A stretch of 64,000 nt of DNA from Thermus scotoductus DSM 8553 (GTDB lineage: Bacteria; Deinococcota; Deinococci; Deinococcales; Thermaceae): positions 1 through 64,000 of the forward strand of contig NZ_KB905731.1 of the NCBI RefSeq assembly GCF_000381045.1, read 5' to 3'. The notes beneath the pieces were generated by a model. It ran no database searches. It was not told the DNA's origin and was given only the letters and a program-made list of their open reading frames with translations. Shown in pieces: positions 1 to 9,345 of the stretch. The position numbers and the translations under genes are program-made. Position 1 is the stretch's first letter. Each line of letters opens with the position of its first letter.

Positions 1-149
1 CCCCACGTCCACCACAGGTGGACACGGATTTGGTACAATGTTCTTGGGGACAAAGTTCCCCGTGGACCTTGAAACTTGGAGTAGGGGGTTCCATCGGGTA
101 GTCCGATGGGTAAAACTCCAAACGAACACCCGTGGCAGAGCCAGAAGCA

Positions 150-254
150 TTGCGCTCGCTTGCCGATACGGAGTCAAGGTCTTTCTGGGCCTGGACGGGG
201 CCTTCGGGAGCAATCCCGAGAAGCCCTGGACTTTAGTCCGGGGAGTCGTCACAT
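150..254 (+). mobile_element. decayed IS200/IS605 right end with tnpB 3' remnant
   Basis: Bases 185-254 align by eye with the 3' end of the intact tnpB and right end at 45449-45560 (minus strand). The tract encoding TEPAG is recognisable, followed after an internal gap by the terminal hairpin (GGACT..AGTCC stem near 224-240) and the shared terminus GAGTCGTCACA. Similarity between the two copies stops right after this terminus, which marks the element's right boundary at about 252-254. No intact reading frame remains. Bases 1-150 show no gene I can support and may be further decayed element sequence. Confidence 0.6.
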
Positions 255-1097
255 CCAGAGATCCAGCACGATAAAGAGGAACATCCCCAGGCTCACCCCC
301 ACGTTGGCCTGGAAAAAGGCCAGGTCCACCCGGCTTAGGTCCTGGGGGCTCACCAGGCGGTGCTCGTAGAAGAGGAGCCCTCCCACCAAGAGGAGACCCA
401 AAAAGTAGAGGCTTCCCGCCCCGTAGCTAAGGCCAGCCAGGAGGAAGGCCAGCCAGGCGGTAAGGTGGGTGGCCCGGGCAATCCAGAGGGCCAAGGGGAT
501 GCCGAAGCGGGCCGGGATGCTCTTTACCCCGTAAGCGCGGTCGAAGGTGTAGTCCTGCGTGGCGTAGAGGATGTCGAACCCGGCGATCCAAAGCCCCACC
601 CCTGCCCAGAGCCAGTAGGCGGTGGGGTGGAAGCTTCCCGTGACGGCGATCCAGCCACCTGCGGCGGCAGCCCCGATGGTGAGGCCCAGCACGTAGTGGC
701 AAAGCCAGGTGAAGCGCTTGGTGTAGCTGTAGATGGTGAGGAAGAAGACCGCCACCGGAAGGAGACGGGCGGTGAGGGGATTAAGGGATAGCCCGGCGAG
801 GGTCAACAGGAGGAGGCCCACCAGGGCCAAAAAAAGGGTTTCCCAGGGTTTGACCAGTCCTTTGGGCAGATGCCGGTTCTGGGTCCTGGGGTTTAAGGCG
901 TCGATCTTCCAGTCTATAAGGCGGTTTAAGGCCATGGCCATGGTCCGGGCCCCCACCATGGCCAGGGTGACCAGGAGGAAGGTGCGAAGGCCCGGCCAGC
1001 CCCCCGCCGCAAGAAGCATCCCCCCGTAGGCAAAGGGAAGGGCGAAGAGGGTGTGCTCGAAGCGGATTAGGTCTAGATAAAGCCGAAGCCGCCTCAT
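249..1097 (-). CDS. ubiA: UbiA-family prenyltransferase (probable menaquinone pathway, MqnP-like)
   Basis: This 282-residue integral membrane protein has about eight hydrophobic segments. The first aspartate-rich prenyl-diphosphate motif reads [10 protein letters not shown], and the second lies in [13 protein letters not shown]. The family transfers a polyprenyl chain to an aromatic acid. Thermus makes menaquinone by the futalosine route, so the MqnP role (inference) fits better than ubiquinone synthesis. It overlaps panD by 4 bases (ATGA) and ends a minus-strand cluster trmI-rqcH-panD-ubiA. Its TGA stop (249-251) falls inside the conserved terminus of the decayed IS element, so the insertion may have supplied the stop and trimmed the C-terminus. 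Confidence 0.85.
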   Translation of the reverse strand: MRRLRLYLDLIRFEHTLFALPFAYGGMLLAAGGWPGLRTFLLVTLAMVGARTMAMALNRLIDWKIDALNPRTQNRHLPKGLVKPWETLFLALVGLLLLTLAGLSLNPLTARLLPVAVFFLTIYSYTKRFTWLCHYVLGLTIGAAAAGGWIAVTGSFHPTAYWLWAGVGLWIAGFDILYATQDYTFDRAYGVKSIPARFGIPLALWIARATHLTAWLAFLLAGLSYGAGSLYFLGLLLVGGLLFYEHRLVSPQDLSRVDLAFFQANVGVSLGMFLFIVLDLWM

Positions 1098-1456
1098 CCC
1101 CGTCGCACCTCAACGATCCGGTTTGTCTCGTCCACCAGGACCACGGTGGGTTTGAGGTTCCTTGCCTCCTCCTCCTCAAAGATGCCGTAGGCCACCAGGA
1201 TCACCAGGTCCCCTGGGCGCACCAGGTGGGCGGCGGCCCCGTTGATCTGCACCACCCCTGATCCCCTAGCCCCGGGTAGGGCGTAGGTGGTGAGCCGGGC
1301 CCCGTTGGTGATGTCGTAGATGTCCACCTGTTCGTAGGGCAGGATGCCGGCGGCATCCAAAAGATCCTGGTCCACGGTGACCGAGCCCACGTAGTGGAGG
1401 TCCGCATGGGTAACCGTAGCCCGGTGGATCTTGGCGTGGAACATCACCCTTTTCAC
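1094..1456 (-). CDS. panD: aspartate 1-decarboxylase
   Basis: PanD converts L-aspartate to beta-alanine for pantothenate and coenzyme A. The proenzyme self-cleaves at Gly24-Ser25, seen here in YVGSVTV, to make the pyruvoyl cofactor; Lys and Tyr active-site residues are in place. With the GTG start at 1456 the protein is 120 residues beginning VKRVMFHAK, the usual family length and start. A longer upstream frame to 1567 exists but overlaps rqcH and adds residues not seen in the family. It overlaps ubiA by 4 bases, suggesting coupled translation. coaD of the same pathway lies far away at 63.3 kb. Confidence 0.95.
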   Translation of the reverse strand: MKRVMFHAKIHRATVTHADLHYVGSVTVDQDLLDAAGILPYEQVDIYDITNGARLTTYALPGARGSGVVQINGAAAHLVRPGDLVILVAYGIFEEEEARNLKPTVVLVDETNRIVEVRRG

Positions 1457-1467
1457 AAAGGCCAAGT

Positions 1468-3018
1468 CTACCCTTCCGATGCCTCTTTGGGAAGCGTCCC
1501 CTCCACGAAGAGGGTCTTGGCATGGGTGTAGAGCACCTGGCCGGGTGCCGCCTTCCTGGGGCGCCACACGTGCTTTTTGCGGGTGTAGTCCACGGGGACC
1601 TGGTTTTCCCCCCTGGCCTTGGAGTGGTAGGCGGCGAGCCTTGCGGCAAAGAGAAGGTCGTCCAGGGGGGGATTCCTTCCCTCCGCCTTAAGGATCACGT
1701 GGCTTCCCGGCACCCCTTGAGCGTGGAACCACAGGTCCTCGGAGTGGGCCATACGGGTGAGGAGGTCGTTTTCCTTGGCGTTTCTGCCCACCAGAACGGG
1801 ATAGCCCGAGGGGGAGGTGTACCTCAGGCCAAGCCTGGGTCCTTTCCTCTCCTTAGGTTTTCGGGAAAAGTCCAAAAGCTCCTGGAGGTCCGCCTGCCTG
1901 ACCCGCTCCATCTCCCTCTCCAGAGCCTTTAGCTTCTCCTCCGTTTGCGGGATGAGCTCTAGGGCCCTTTCCGCCAGCTCCTCCAGGCGGCGGGCCCGGT
2001 CGTAGAGCTTCCTGGCGTTTTCCTGGGGGGATAGGGTGGGGTCCAAGGGGATCTCCACCGGCTTGCCGTCAAACCCTTCCAGAACCGCCTTTTCCGCACC
2101 CCGGGGTACCTCCTTAAGCCGGGCCAGGAGGAGATCGGCTTTCTGCCGCAGGCTTTCCGCTTCCTCCAGGCGCTCGAGGGCCCGGTGGTAGTCGGCAAGC
2201 CTTGCCGAAAGGGTCTTCTGCTCCTGCTTTAGAGCCTCGAGGAGGGGCTTCCTCAAGGCTTCTTTCTCCTCCTCGGCCCACTTTTCCCGGAGCTCCTGGG
2301 AAAGAGCGGTGCCCAGGGCGGGATTCTCCACAAGATCCTTTAGCGCCTGGAAAACCCTGGCCAGGCCAGCCTCGTCCAAGGGGGTTTCCGGGGTGAGGGC
2401 CGCCCTTTTGGCCAGCTCCCGCATGAGCTCCAGCCCTATCCCATCCACATGGCGCACCACTTCCTTAAGGGGTTTTCCCAGAAGGACCCGGAGTTCCTCC
2501 AGGGTCAGGGTCCTGGGATCCAGCTTCTCGTAAGGGGGTGGGGGCACGTAAAGCAGGCCGGGCTTTACCTGGCGGTAGCGGTTCACCTCGCGGGTGATGG
2601 GGCGGTCTACCCCCAGGATCATCCCTTCTTCATCCAAAAGGATAAGGTTGGCGTTCCGCCCCGTGGCCTCGAGGACCAAGGTGGCGGGTGGGGTATCCAC
2701 GAACCCCTTTTCCCCGGCAAAGCGGAAGAGGACCACCCGGTCCAGCTTGATCTGCTCCGCTTCCCGCAGGGGGCCCTTCACCCGGGCCTGGACCTGCCGC
2801 TGGAAAGGGGTCTTGGGCTCTCCCAAGAGGCTTCCCTCCTCCAGGGCCAGGCTGGGGGCCGGGGGGCGGTAGCGGGCCACCAGGTTGAAGATGCGGCCCG
2901 ATTGACCCTTGAGGAGGATGGCCAGACTGCCTTCCTCGGGAAAGGCCAGGCCCAGGTTTAAAGCGGGAAGCTCCTTTCGTAGCTCCCGCAGGAAGGCGTG
3001 GATCAGCAATCCTTCCAT
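1468..3018 (-). CDS. rqcH: RqcH / NFACT family ribosome quality-control protein
   Basis: This 516-residue protein has the NFACT order. The N-terminal NFACT-N half contains [10 protein letters not shown], matching the MGRHSN-type family motif. The centre is charged and coiled-coil-rich (about residues 230-390). The C-terminal NFACT-R domain includes [18 protein letters not shown] and [14 protein letters not shown]. Bacterial RqcH binds obstructed 50S subunits and directs alanine tailing of stalled nascent chains; many database entries still call it fibronectin-binding protein. It overlaps the 3' end of trmI by 16 bases, and panD follows 11 bases downstream, so all are probably one transcript. 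Confidence 0.9.
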   Translation of the reverse strand: MEGLLIHAFLRELRKELPALNLGLAFPEEGSLAILLKGQSGRIFNLVARYRPPAPSLALEEGSLLGEPKTPFQRQVQARVKGPLREAEQIKLDRVVLFRFAGEKGFVDTPPATLVLEATGRNANLILLDEEGMILGVDRPITREVNRYRQVKPGLLYVPPPPYEKLDPRTLTLEELRVLLGKPLKEVVRHVDGIGLELMRELAKRAALTPETPLDEAGLARVFQALKDLVENPALGTALSQELREKWAEEEKEALRKPLLEALKQEQKTLSARLADYHRALERLEEAESLRQKADLLLARLKEVPRGAEKAVLEGFDGKPVEIPLDPTLSPQENARKLYDRARRLEELAERALELIPQTEEKLKALEREMERVRQADLQELLDFSRKPKERKGPRLGLRYTSPSGYPVLVGRNAKENDLLTRMAHSEDLWFHAQGVPGSHVILKAEGRNPPLDDLLFAARLAAYHSKARGENQVPVDYTRKKHVWRPRKAAPGQVLYTHAKTLFVEGTLPKEASEG

Positions 3019-3767
3019 TTTCTAAAGACCACCAAAAAGGCGGTATGCCCCACCTGCTGGAACCGGGGATGAGCCACGGGAAGCCGGATCTCCCACTCCC
3101 GCCAGGCTACCTCCAGGACCCGCTCCAGCTTGAGGGGCAGGCCCTCTACCCTCTGTACCAGCTCCAGCACCTGGGTGATGTTGGGGAGGTAGGCCACCAG
3201 GAAACGATCGGGCTTAAGAGCCTCCGTGGCTTTGGCCAGGACCTTCCAGGGTTCCATGAGGTCCAGGGCCACCCCGTGGAAGCTTTCCCTTTCCAACTGG
3301 GCCTCCTCCAGGCTTTGCAGGTGAAAGCGCACGTTTTCCACCTGCCAGAAGGCCTTCACATTGGCCTCCGCCTGGGCCAGGTGCTGGGGCCGTTTCTCGT
3401 AGCTTTCCACGAGTCCCGTGGGCCCCACCGCCCGGGCCAGGAAGAGGGTGAGTCCCCCGGAGCCCGTGCCCGCCTCGAGGACCCGCATCCCCGGGGCCAG
3501 ATCCAAAAGGGTCACCATGGCGCTGGCGTCCTTGGGGTACGTGGGGGTGGCGCTACGCCGCATGTGGAGGAGGTACTCCTCCAGGGTGGGGTGGTGGACG
3601 GAAAGCTCCTCCCCCAGGTGGGTCCACACCCTTCCCCCCGGGCCGGCCTTGCGGATTTCCTCGTGAGGCACGGTGCCCCGGTGGTGGTGGAAGACTCCAC
3701 CCTCCTTAAGGTGAATCAGGAAGGCTCGGCCTTTGGCGTCCTTAAGAAGAAAGAGCTCACCTTCCAT
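3003..3767 (-). CDS. trmI: tRNA (adenine-58-N1)-methyltransferase TrmI
   Basis: TrmI methylates A58 in the T-loop of tRNA, a modification needed for growth of Thermus at high temperature. The 254-residue protein shows the AdoMet-binding VLEAGTGSGGLTLFLA motif, the preceding RSATPTYPKDASAM segment, and ALDLMEPW, all diagnostic of TrmI. The start MEGELFLLKD is chosen because it gives the family length and lies 7 bases after a TAAAGT -10 box. The open frame continues upstream to 3851 without family similarity. It leads the rqcH-panD-ubiA cluster. Confidence 0.93.
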   Translation of the reverse strand: MEGELFLLKDAKGRAFLIHLKEGGVFHHHRGTVPHEEIRKAGPGGRVWTHLGEELSVHHPTLEEYLLHMRRSATPTYPKDASAMVTLLDLAPGMRVLEAGTGSGGLTLFLARAVGPTGLVESYEKRPQHLAQAEANVKAFWQVENVRFHLQSLEEAQLERESFHGVALDLMEPWKVLAKATEALKPDRFLVAYLPNITQVLELVQRVEGLPLKLERVLEVAWREWEIRLPVAHPRFQQVGHTAFLVVFRKWKDC

Positions 3768-3774
3768 CCCAAAC

Positions 3775-3803
3775 ACTTTAGCGGGCCAGGGCCCTGGAGT
3801 CCA
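3775..3803 (-). promoter_or_regulatory. promoter of the trmI cluster
   Basis: On the minus strand a TGGACT -35-like hexamer (3803-3798) is followed by 17 bases and a TAAAGT -10 box (3780-3775). The trmI ATG lies 7 bases after the -10, so the transcript is probably leaderless. The 128-base gap up to darA holds no other feature I can support. Confidence 0.55.
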
Positions 3804-3895
3804 GGACCTTCTCCAGCTCACAGGGATTGGAAGCCCCGTGGGATCCCGCAAGGGTACGAAGGATACCCACAGGCCAAGGCACAGGGCCTAGCCCC

Positions 3896-4225
3896 TCACA
3901 CCTTGAAAAACCCTTCCACCGGCAGGACGAAGACCACGGCCCCGCCCACCTGCACCTCCACCGGCTGGGCCAGGAACGGGTCGGGGGCCTCGGAAAGGGG
4001 AAAACCCCGGGTGACCAGGCGGGTGCGGGTGCGGCATTTTTCCCGGATCAGCTCCAGCACTTCTTGGACCCTTTCGTCCTCCACCCCGATCAGCAAGGTG
4101 GTGTTCCCCTCCCGCAGAAAGCCGCCAGTGGAGGCCAGCTTGGTGGACTGCAAGCCCCGCTCCAAGAGGGCTTTGGTGAGCCCGGGGGCGTCGGTATCCT
4201 GCACGATGGCCACGATGAGCTTCAT
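3896..4225 (-). CDS. darA: cyclic-di-AMP receptor, DarA/PstA family
   Basis: This 109-residue PII-like protein matches Firmicute DarA/PstA (YaaQ) along its whole length. Shared signatures are MKLIVAIVQD at the N-terminus, LASTGGFLREGNTTLLIGV, and the C-terminal PVEVQVGGAVVFVLPVE. The family forms trimers that bind cyclic di-AMP in the TGGFLxxGNTT loop; the downstream target is mostly unknown. It sits 36 bases downstream of carB with its own possible TACAAT -10 (about 4240-4235). No diadenylate cyclase is visible in this window. Confidence 0.88.
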   Translation of the reverse strand: MKLIVAIVQDTDAPGLTKALLERGLQSTKLASTGGFLREGNTTLLIGVEDERVQEVLELIREKCRTRTRLVTRGFPLSEAPDPFLAQPVEVQVGGAVVFVLPVEGFFKV

Positions 4226-4260
4226 TGGCCTTCATTGTACACTGCTGGGCCTCCTTGCCC

Positions 4261-7200
4261 TCAGGCTTTCTGCAAGATGCCGTGCCATTCCTGTAGGCTT
4301 CTGGCCTCGGGGCCTTTTTCCCTGGCCTTTAGAATGGCCTTTAAGCTCCACCAAGCACCCTCTAAGGTGGTGATGAAGGGAAGGCCCTTTTCCACCGCCC
4401 GCCTCAACTCGGGGTGGGGGACAGGGCTGATGAGGAGGTCATATTCCCCTTCGGAGAGGGTAAAGCCCGCCTCGAGGTAGACTTGCCGGAGTTCTTCCAG
4501 CCGACGGGCTTCCTTGGGGGGAAGCCCTTCTTGGATGAAGCGCACCCGCCCCTCTAGGGGAAGCCTCTGGCCTGCGCCCAGCTCTGCCTTGTAGTAGGCC
4601 AGGTAAGGGTCCTCGTCCAGGCCCATGCTTTCCCCGGTGGAGCGCATCTCGGGACCCAAAACCGGGATGACCCCGGGGAACTTGAGCCAGGGGATGACCA
4701 CCTCTTTCACCGCGTAGTAGGGGGGTATGGGGTCCAGGTCCCGGATCCCCAGGTCCCTCAGGGTTTTCCCCACGGCGATGAGGGCGGCCAGCTTGGCCAG
4801 GGGTATCCCGATGGCTTTGGAAACGAAGGGGACGGTGCGGCTTGCCCGGGGGTTGGCCTCGAGGATGTACACCTCCTCCCCCAAAACGGCATACTGCACG
4901 TTCAAAAGGCCCTTCACCCCCAGGGCCAAGGCCAGCTTCCGGGTGTAGGCCCTGACCTTTTCCAAAGCGCCTGGGGAAAGGTGCACCGGGGGGAGCACCG
5001 TGGCGGAGTCTCCCGAGTGCACTCCAGCCCGCTCCACATGCTCCATCACCCCGGCGATCATCACCTCTTCCCCGTCGGAAAGGGCGTCCACATCCAGCTC
5101 CAAGGCCCCCTCCAGGTACCGGTCCAGGAGGATGGAGGGCTTGTCCTGAAGGGGCTCGTAGACCTCCTCCAGGTAGTGCTCTAGCTCCTCACGGCTCTGG
5201 AGGACCCGCATGGCCCGCCCCCCCAGGACGTAGCTGGGCCGGGCCAGGAGGGGGTAGCCCACTTCCTCGGCAAGCTCCAGGGCTTCCCCGGGGGCGGCTG
5301 CCACCCGGCCCTCAGGCTGAGGGATACCCAGCTCCCGGCAAAGCCGGTTGAACTCGTGGCGGTCCTCCGCCTTGTGGATGGCGGCGAAGGGAGTGCCGAG
5401 GAGCTTTACCCCGGCTTCCTCGAGGCCCTTGGCCAGCTTCAAGGGGGTTTGGCCGCCCAGGGTGGCGATGACCCCGATGGGCTTCTCATGCTCCACCAGG
5501 TTCAGGACATCCTCGAGGGTCAGGGGTTCAAAGTAAAGGCGGTCGGCGGTGTCGTAATCGGTGGACACCGTTTCGGGGTTGGAGTTCACCATGATGGTCT
5601 CGTACCCTGCCTCCTTCAGGGCCCAGACCGCATGCACCGTGGCGTAGTCAAACTCCACCCCCTGGCCGATGCGGATAGGCCCCGAGCCCAGGATCACCAC
5701 CTTGGGTTTGCTGGAGGGCCAGACCTCGTCCTCCAGCTCGTAGGTGGAGTAGTGGTAGGGGGTGTAGGCCTCGAACTCCGCGGCGCAGGTGTCCACGGTC
5801 TTGTAGACGGGCACCACCCCCAGGGCCTTCCGCTCCTGGCGGACCTCCTTTTCCCCCTTGCCCAGGAGCTCGCCCATGCGGGCATCGGTGAGCCCCAGGC
5901 CCTTATAGAAGCGCCAGTCCTCCCGGTCCTTGGGGGGATGAAGCTGGAGCCACCCCTCGGCCTGGACGATTTCCTGTATCTGGTACAGGAACCACGGGTC
6001 GATGCGGGTGGCCTGGTACAGGTCCTCTATGGGCATCCCCCGCCGCAGGAGCTCCATGACCGCATAGATGCGGTCGGGGTTGGGGTAGAGCTTCTTCTCC
6101 AGGTCCTCCGTGCGCACCTGGGCCAGGGCCCTGACGTCCCGTTCTAGACCCCTCAGGGCCTTCATGAGGGCTTCCTTGAAGGTGCGGCCGATGGCCATCA
6201 CCTCCCCCACGGACTTCATCTGGGTGCCGAGCTCGTCCTTAAGCTCCCCCAGGGTGTTGGGGAGGTCCTTGAACTTCTCAAAGGCGAAGCGGGGGATCTT
6301 CACCACCACGTAGTCGATGGTGGGCTCAAAGGAGGCCGGGGTCTTGCGGGTGATGTCGTTGGGAAGCTCGTCCAGGCGGTAGCCCACCGCCAGAAGGGCC
6401 GCGATCTTGGCGATGGGGAAGCCCGTGGCCTTGGAGGCGAGGGCGCTGGAACGGGAGACCCGGGGGTTCATCTCGATGACCACCTGGCGGCCCGTCTTGG
6501 GGTCCACGGCGAACTGGATGTTGGAACCTCCGGTGTCTACCCCGATCTCCCGGATCACCGCCTTGGCGGCGTCCCGCATCCGTTGGTACTCCGCGTCGGA
6601 GAGGGTTTGAGCAGGGGCCACGGTGATGGAGTCCCCGGTGTGGACCCCCATGGGGTCCACGTTTTCGATGCTGGTGATGATGACCACGGTGTCCGCATGG
6701 TCCCGCATCACCTCCAGCTCAAACTCCTTCCAGCCCAAAACCGATTCCTCCACCAAGGCGGTGTGCACCGGGGAGAGGAGAAGGCCCCGGCCGAGGACCT
6801 CCCTTAGCTCGGCCTCGTTCCGGGCGATACCGCCCCCGGTGCCCCCCAGGGTAAAGGAGGGGCGGACCACCACCGGGTAGCCCACCTCGCGGGCGAAGTG
6901 GAGGCCCTCCTCCACGCTCCCCACCATCTGGCCTCGAGGCACCTCGAGGCCAATCTTGCGCATGGCCTTTTGGAACTCCTCCCGGTCCTCTCCCTTTTTG
7001 ATGGCCTCGGCCTTGGCCCCGATGAGCTCCACCCCGTAGCGGGCAAGTACCCCTTCCTCGTGAAGGGCCATGGAGAGGTTCAAGGCGGTCTGCCCCCCCA
7101 AGGTGGGGAGAAGGGCATCCGGGCGCTCCTCGGCGATCACCCTTTCCAGGTATTCCAGGGTGAGGGGCTCCAGGTAGGTGCGCTCGGCCAGCTCGGGATC

Positions 7201-7368
7201 GGTCATGATGGTGGCGGGGTTGGAGTTCACCAGGATGGCCTCGTACCCTGCCCCCCTGAGGGCCTTCACCGCCTGGGTGCCCGAGTAGTCGAACTCCGCA
7301 GCTTGGCCGATGGTGATGGGCCCGGAACCGATGATGAGGATTTTCTTGAGGTCTCTTCTCGGCGGCAT
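4261..7368 (-). CDS. carB: carbamoyl-phosphate synthase large subunit
   Basis: CarB makes carbamoyl phosphate from glutamine-derived ammonia, bicarbonate and two ATP for pyrimidine and arginine synthesis. The 1035-residue protein has the duplicated layout: two carboxyphosphate/carbamate synthetase halves, each with an ATP-grasp domain ([11 protein letters not shown] near the start, [11 protein letters not shown] near residue 550), and a C-terminal MGS-like allosteric domain ([20 protein letters not shown]). The start MPPRRDLKK is that of the T. thermophilus protein; an ATG 9 codons upstream lies at the predicted transcription start and is disfavoured. carA is not adjacent. Confidence 0.97.
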   Translation of the reverse strand: MPPRRDLKKILIIGSGPITIGQAAEFDYSGTQAVKALRGAGYEAILVNSNPATIMTDPELAERTYLEPLTLEYLERVIAEERPDALLPTLGGQTALNLSMALHEEGVLARYGVELIGAKAEAIKKGEDREEFQKAMRKIGLEVPRGQMVGSVEEGLHFAREVGYPVVVRPSFTLGGTGGGIARNEAELREVLGRGLLLSPVHTALVEESVLGWKEFELEVMRDHADTVVIITSIENVDPMGVHTGDSITVAPAQTLSDAEYQRMRDAAKAVIREIGVDTGGSNIQFAVDPKTGRQVVIEMNPRVSRSSALASKATGFPIAKIAALLAVGYRLDELPNDITRKTPASFEPTIDYVVVKIPRFAFEKFKDLPNTLGELKDELGTQMKSVGEVMAIGRTFKEALMKALRGLERDVRALAQVRTEDLEKKLYPNPDRIYAVMELLRRGMPIEDLYQATRIDPWFLYQIQEIVQAEGWLQLHPPKDREDWRFYKGLGLTDARMGELLGKGEKEVRQERKALGVVPVYKTVDTCAAEFEAYTPYHYSTYELEDEVWPSSKPKVVILGSGPIRIGQGVEFDYATVHAVWALKEAGYETIMVNSNPETVSTDYDTADRLYFEPLTLEDVLNLVEHEKPIGVIATLGGQTPLKLAKGLEEAGVKLLGTPFAAIHKAEDRHEFNRLCRELGIPQPEGRVAAAPGEALELAEEVGYPLLARPSYVLGGRAMRVLQSREELEHYLEEVYEPLQDKPSILLDRYLEGALELDVDALSDGEEVMIAGVMEHVERAGVHSGDSATVLPPVHLSPGALEKVRAYTRKLALALGVKGLLNVQYAVLGEEVYILEANPRASRTVPFVSKAIGIPLAKLAALIAVGKTLRDLGIRDLDPIPPYYAVKEVVIPWLKFPGVIPVLGPEMRSTGESMGLDEDPYLAYYKAELGAGQRLPLEGRVRFIQEGLPPKEARRLEELRQVYLEAGFTLSEGEYDLLISPVPHPELRRAVEKGLPFITTLEGAWWSLKAILKAREKGPEARSLQEWHGILQKA

Positions 7369-7386
7369 CGCGTACCCAATGGGCGA

Positions 7387-7415
7387 GGATAACATACTTG
7401 GCCCGGGTTGTCCAA
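7387..7415 (-). promoter_or_regulatory. carB promoter
   Basis: Minus strand: TTGGAC (7415-7410), 17-base spacer, TTATCC (7392-7387). The predicted transcript would start near 7380, giving a leader of about 12 bases before the carB ATG at 7368. Confidence 0.65.
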
Positions 7416-7432
7416 GGAGAATGCCACTTCTT

Positions 7433-7471
7433 ATGCAAAGTACCCGGGCTTAACTGCATAACTTTGCGCAG
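7433..7471. promoter_or_regulatory. candidate operator between carB and the rhodanese gene
   Basis: GCAAAGTA (7435-7442) and TAACTTTGC (7459-7467) form an inverted repeat, and the right arm is embedded in CTGCATAACTTTGCGCAG (7454-7471), itself partly palindromic. The core GCATAACTTTGCGC recurs exactly at 51991-52004 in front of an aminotransferase. The position between divergent promoters suggests a regulator site; the regulator is unknown. Confidence 0.4.
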
Positions 7472-7503
7472 AGGTCCCGCCTTCGCCTGGTACAATCAAG
7501 GGT

Positions 7504-7788
7504 ATGCGCAGGGTCAAACCCGAGGAACTCCCGGCCCTCCTGAACCAGGGGGTGAAGGTGGTGGACGTCCGCCCGGCGGACAAGCGCCATACCCCCTTGC
7601 CCTTTCCCGCGGAGTGGGTGCCCCTGGAGAAAATCCAGGCGGGGGAGCACCACCTGCCCAAGGTTCCCTTGCTCTTGGTGTGCGAGAAGGGGCTCATCAG
7701 CCAGGTGGCGGCCCTGTATCTGGAGGCGGAAGGGTACGAGGCCATGAGCCTGGAGGGCGGGTTGCAGGCCTTGACGGAGGGTAGTTAG
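7504..7788 (+). CDS. small rhodanese-like protein
   Basis: The 94-residue protein is a single rhodanese domain: VKVVDVRPADK near the N-terminus, then the active-site loop VCEKGLIS with catalytic Cys60, and the closing YEAMSLEGGLQAL. Single-domain rhodaneses carry persulfide sulfur or serve as sulfur-relay proteins; the partner is not evident. A TACAAT -10 (7491-7496) lies 7 bases before the ATG, so it is probably leaderless. Its 3' end contains the promoter of the following tRNA genes. It is divergent from carB. Confidence 0.85.
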   Translation: MRRVKPEELPALLNQGVKVVDVRPADKRHTPLPFPAEWVPLEKIQAGEHHLPKVPLLLVCEKGLISQVAALYLEAEGYEAMSLEGGLQALTEGS

Positions 7789-7799
7789 GCCCTTAGAAT
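7771..7799 (+). promoter_or_regulatory. promoter of the tRNA-His/tRNA-Leu pair
   Basis: TTGACG (7771-7776), 17-base spacer, TAGAAT (7794-7799), near-consensus and located inside the 3' end of the rhodanese gene, 17 bases before tRNA-His. Confidence 0.7.
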
Positions 7800-7815
7800 G
7801 GCGGATGCTGAGCGT

Positions 7816-7893
7816 GGTGAGCGTAGCTCAGCTGGTTAGAGCACCGGACTGTGGATCCGGGGGTCGTGGGTTCAAGTCCCATCGCTCACCCCA
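7816..7893 (+). tRNA. tRNA-His (GTG)
   Basis: A full cloverleaf is visible. The acceptor stem GTGAGCG (7817-7823) pairs with CGCTCAC (7883-7889). The anticodon GTG is at 7851-7853. The T-arm GTGGGTTCAAGTCCCAT is complete. G at 7816 opposite C73 at 7890 is the histidine-specific extra pair, and CCA is encoded at 7891-7893. Confidence 0.95.
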
Positions 7894-7899
7894 ATCCCG

Positions 7900-7923
7900 C
7901 CACCCCGCAAGGGGTGGTATTTT
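7900..7923 (+). terminator. hairpin terminator after tRNA-His
   Basis: CCACCCC pairs with GGGGTGG around a GCAA tetraloop, followed by TATTTT. It lies between the two tRNA genes and would reduce read-through into tRNA-Leu. Confidence 0.65.
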
Positions 7924-7947
7924 AAAGGGGGGCCTCGCCCTCCTTTT

Positions 7948-8032
7948 GCGAGGATGGCGGAACCGGTAGACGCGCCGGACTTAGGATCCGGTGGGGTAAC
8001 CCGTGCGGGTTCAAGTCCCGCTCCTCGCACCA
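7948..8032 (+). tRNA. tRNA-Leu (TAG)
   Basis: The acceptor stem GCGAGGA (7948-7954) pairs with TCCTCGC (8022-8028). The anticodon TAG is at 7982-7984 in a loop closed by CCGGA/TCCGG. A long variable arm typical of leucine tRNA (GTGGGG..CCCGTGC) and an encoded CCA end (8030-8032) are present. AAGGG..CCCTTTTT just downstream (8034-8053) is a probable terminator. Confidence 0.95.
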
Positions 8033-8069
8033 CAAGGGCGGGGCCCCTTTTTGAAGCGCGAGGTGAGGC

Positions 8070-9284
8070 GTGGCGGAAATCCTGGAACGTTCCGGCTATC
8101 GGGTAAAGGTCCGGGTGGAGGTACCTAAGGAGAAGGTGGAGGAAAGGTACCAGGCCCTCCTTAGGGACGTGGCCAAGCGGGTGAGGATCCCGGGGTTCCG
8201 CCCGGGAAAGGCCCCCTTGAAGGTGGTGGAGGCCCGCATCGGGCGGGAAGAGCTCCTGTCCGACCTCAAGGAGCGCCTGGTGGAGGAGACTTATCCCCTT
8301 GCGGTGCAGGAGCTGGGCCTCTTGCCCGTGGCGGCGAGGGTGGTGGAGGAGGAGCTGAGCGAGGGGGAGGGTTTTCGCTACGTGGCCGAGGTGGAGAACT
8401 ACCCCGAGGTGCAGCTTCCCGACTGGCGGAGCTTTGACCTCCAGGTGGCCCAGGAGGAGGTCACGGAAGAGATGGTGGACAAGGCCTTGGAGGAGCTCCG
8501 CCATCGCTACGCCGAGCTGGTGCCTGTGGACCGGGAGGCCCAGGAGAAGGACCACGTCTTCGTGCGCACCGAGGAGGGGTCGGAGTTCCCCATTGACCTC
8601 TCCAAGGCCCTTCCCCACGTGCGGGAGGCCCTTTTGGGCAAGCGGGCGGGGGAGGTGGTCATGGTCCCCGTCTTGAACGAGAAGGGGGAGAAGGTGCGGG
8701 AGGTGCGCACCGAGATCCTGGAGGTCAAGACCCTGGTGCTTCCGGAACTGGATGAGGAGTTCGCCAAGACCCTGGAGGCCGAGAGCTTAGAGGATTTAAG
8801 GGAGAAGGTGCGCCAAAGCCTAAAGCGCCAGGCAGAAGCCCGGTACCAGGAGGCGCGGGAGCGGGCCTTCCTGGAGAAGCTCGCCGAGGGGTTGGAGGCG
8901 GAAATACCCCCTTCCATGCTGGAGGCAGAGGAGCGCCACCTCCTGGAGCACCTGGCGGAGGACCTCGCTCGGCAGGGGATTCCCCTCGAGGCTTACCTCA
9001 AGGCCCTGGAGGAGAAGGGGGAGTTTGAGAAGTTCCGGGAGGAGCTGAGGCAGGAGGCCTTGAAGCGGGTGAAGCGGTCCTTGGCCAAGGAGCGCCTGGC
9101 GGAGGAGCTCAAGCCCGAGGTGAGCGAGGAGGAGTGGCAGGCCTACCTGCAGGCGGTGGCCCGCTCCTACGGAATCTCCTTGCAGGAGCTGAGGCGGGAG
9201 TTTGGGGAGAGGGGCCTTGCCCGCTTGCGGGCGGCCTACATCCAGGACAAAGCCGTGAAGGAGGCCTTGGCCAAGCTCCTGTAG
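8070..9284 (+). CDS. tig: trigger factor, ribosome-associated chaperone and prolyl isomerase
   Basis: Trigger factor binds ribosomal protein L23 at the exit tunnel and shields nascent chains. The 404-residue protein has the N-terminal ribosome-binding domain with the signature GFRPGKAP (about residues 46-53), a central FKBP-type PPIase domain (about 155-240), and a helical C-terminal chaperone domain rich in Glu, Lys and Arg. The GTG start at 8070 is preceded by GAGGTGA. It is followed by clpP and clpX, the same order as the classic tig-clpP-clpX cluster. Confidence 0.96.
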   Translation: MAEILERSGYRVKVRVEVPKEKVEERYQALLRDVAKRVRIPGFRPGKAPLKVVEARIGREELLSDLKERLVEETYPLAVQELGLLPVAARVVEEELSEGEGFRYVAEVENYPEVQLPDWRSFDLQVAQEEVTEEMVDKALEELRHRYAELVPVDREAQEKDHVFVRTEEGSEFPIDLSKALPHVREALLGKRAGEVVMVPVLNEKGEKVREVRTEILEVKTLVLPELDEEFAKTLEAESLEDLREKVRQSLKRQAEARYQEARERAFLEKLAEGLEAEIPPSMLEAEERHLLEHLAEDLARQGIPLEAYLKALEEKGEFEKFREELRQEALKRVKRSLAKERLAEELKPEVSEEEWQAYLQAVARSYGISLQELRREFGERGLARLRAAYIQDKAVKEALAKLL

Positions 9285-9297
9285 GAGCGTCATGGTG

Positions 9298-9322
9298 GCC
9301 CAGGGGGCTTTTCCCCCTGGGC
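9298..9322 (+). terminator. 10-bp hairpin between tig and clpP
   Basis: GCCCAGGGGG and CCCCCTGGGC pair perfectly around CTTTT. There is no T-run afterwards, so it may be an attenuator or an RNA stability element rather than a full terminator. A TACAAT -10 for clpP follows at 9330-9335. Confidence 0.5.
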
Positions 9323-9345
9323 TTGCCGCTACAATGGGGACTGGT

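Noticed and set aside
38-369. Short frames in the first 370 bases as genes
   Set aside because: They run through a decayed IS end and into antisense ubiA; no similarity or ribosome site.
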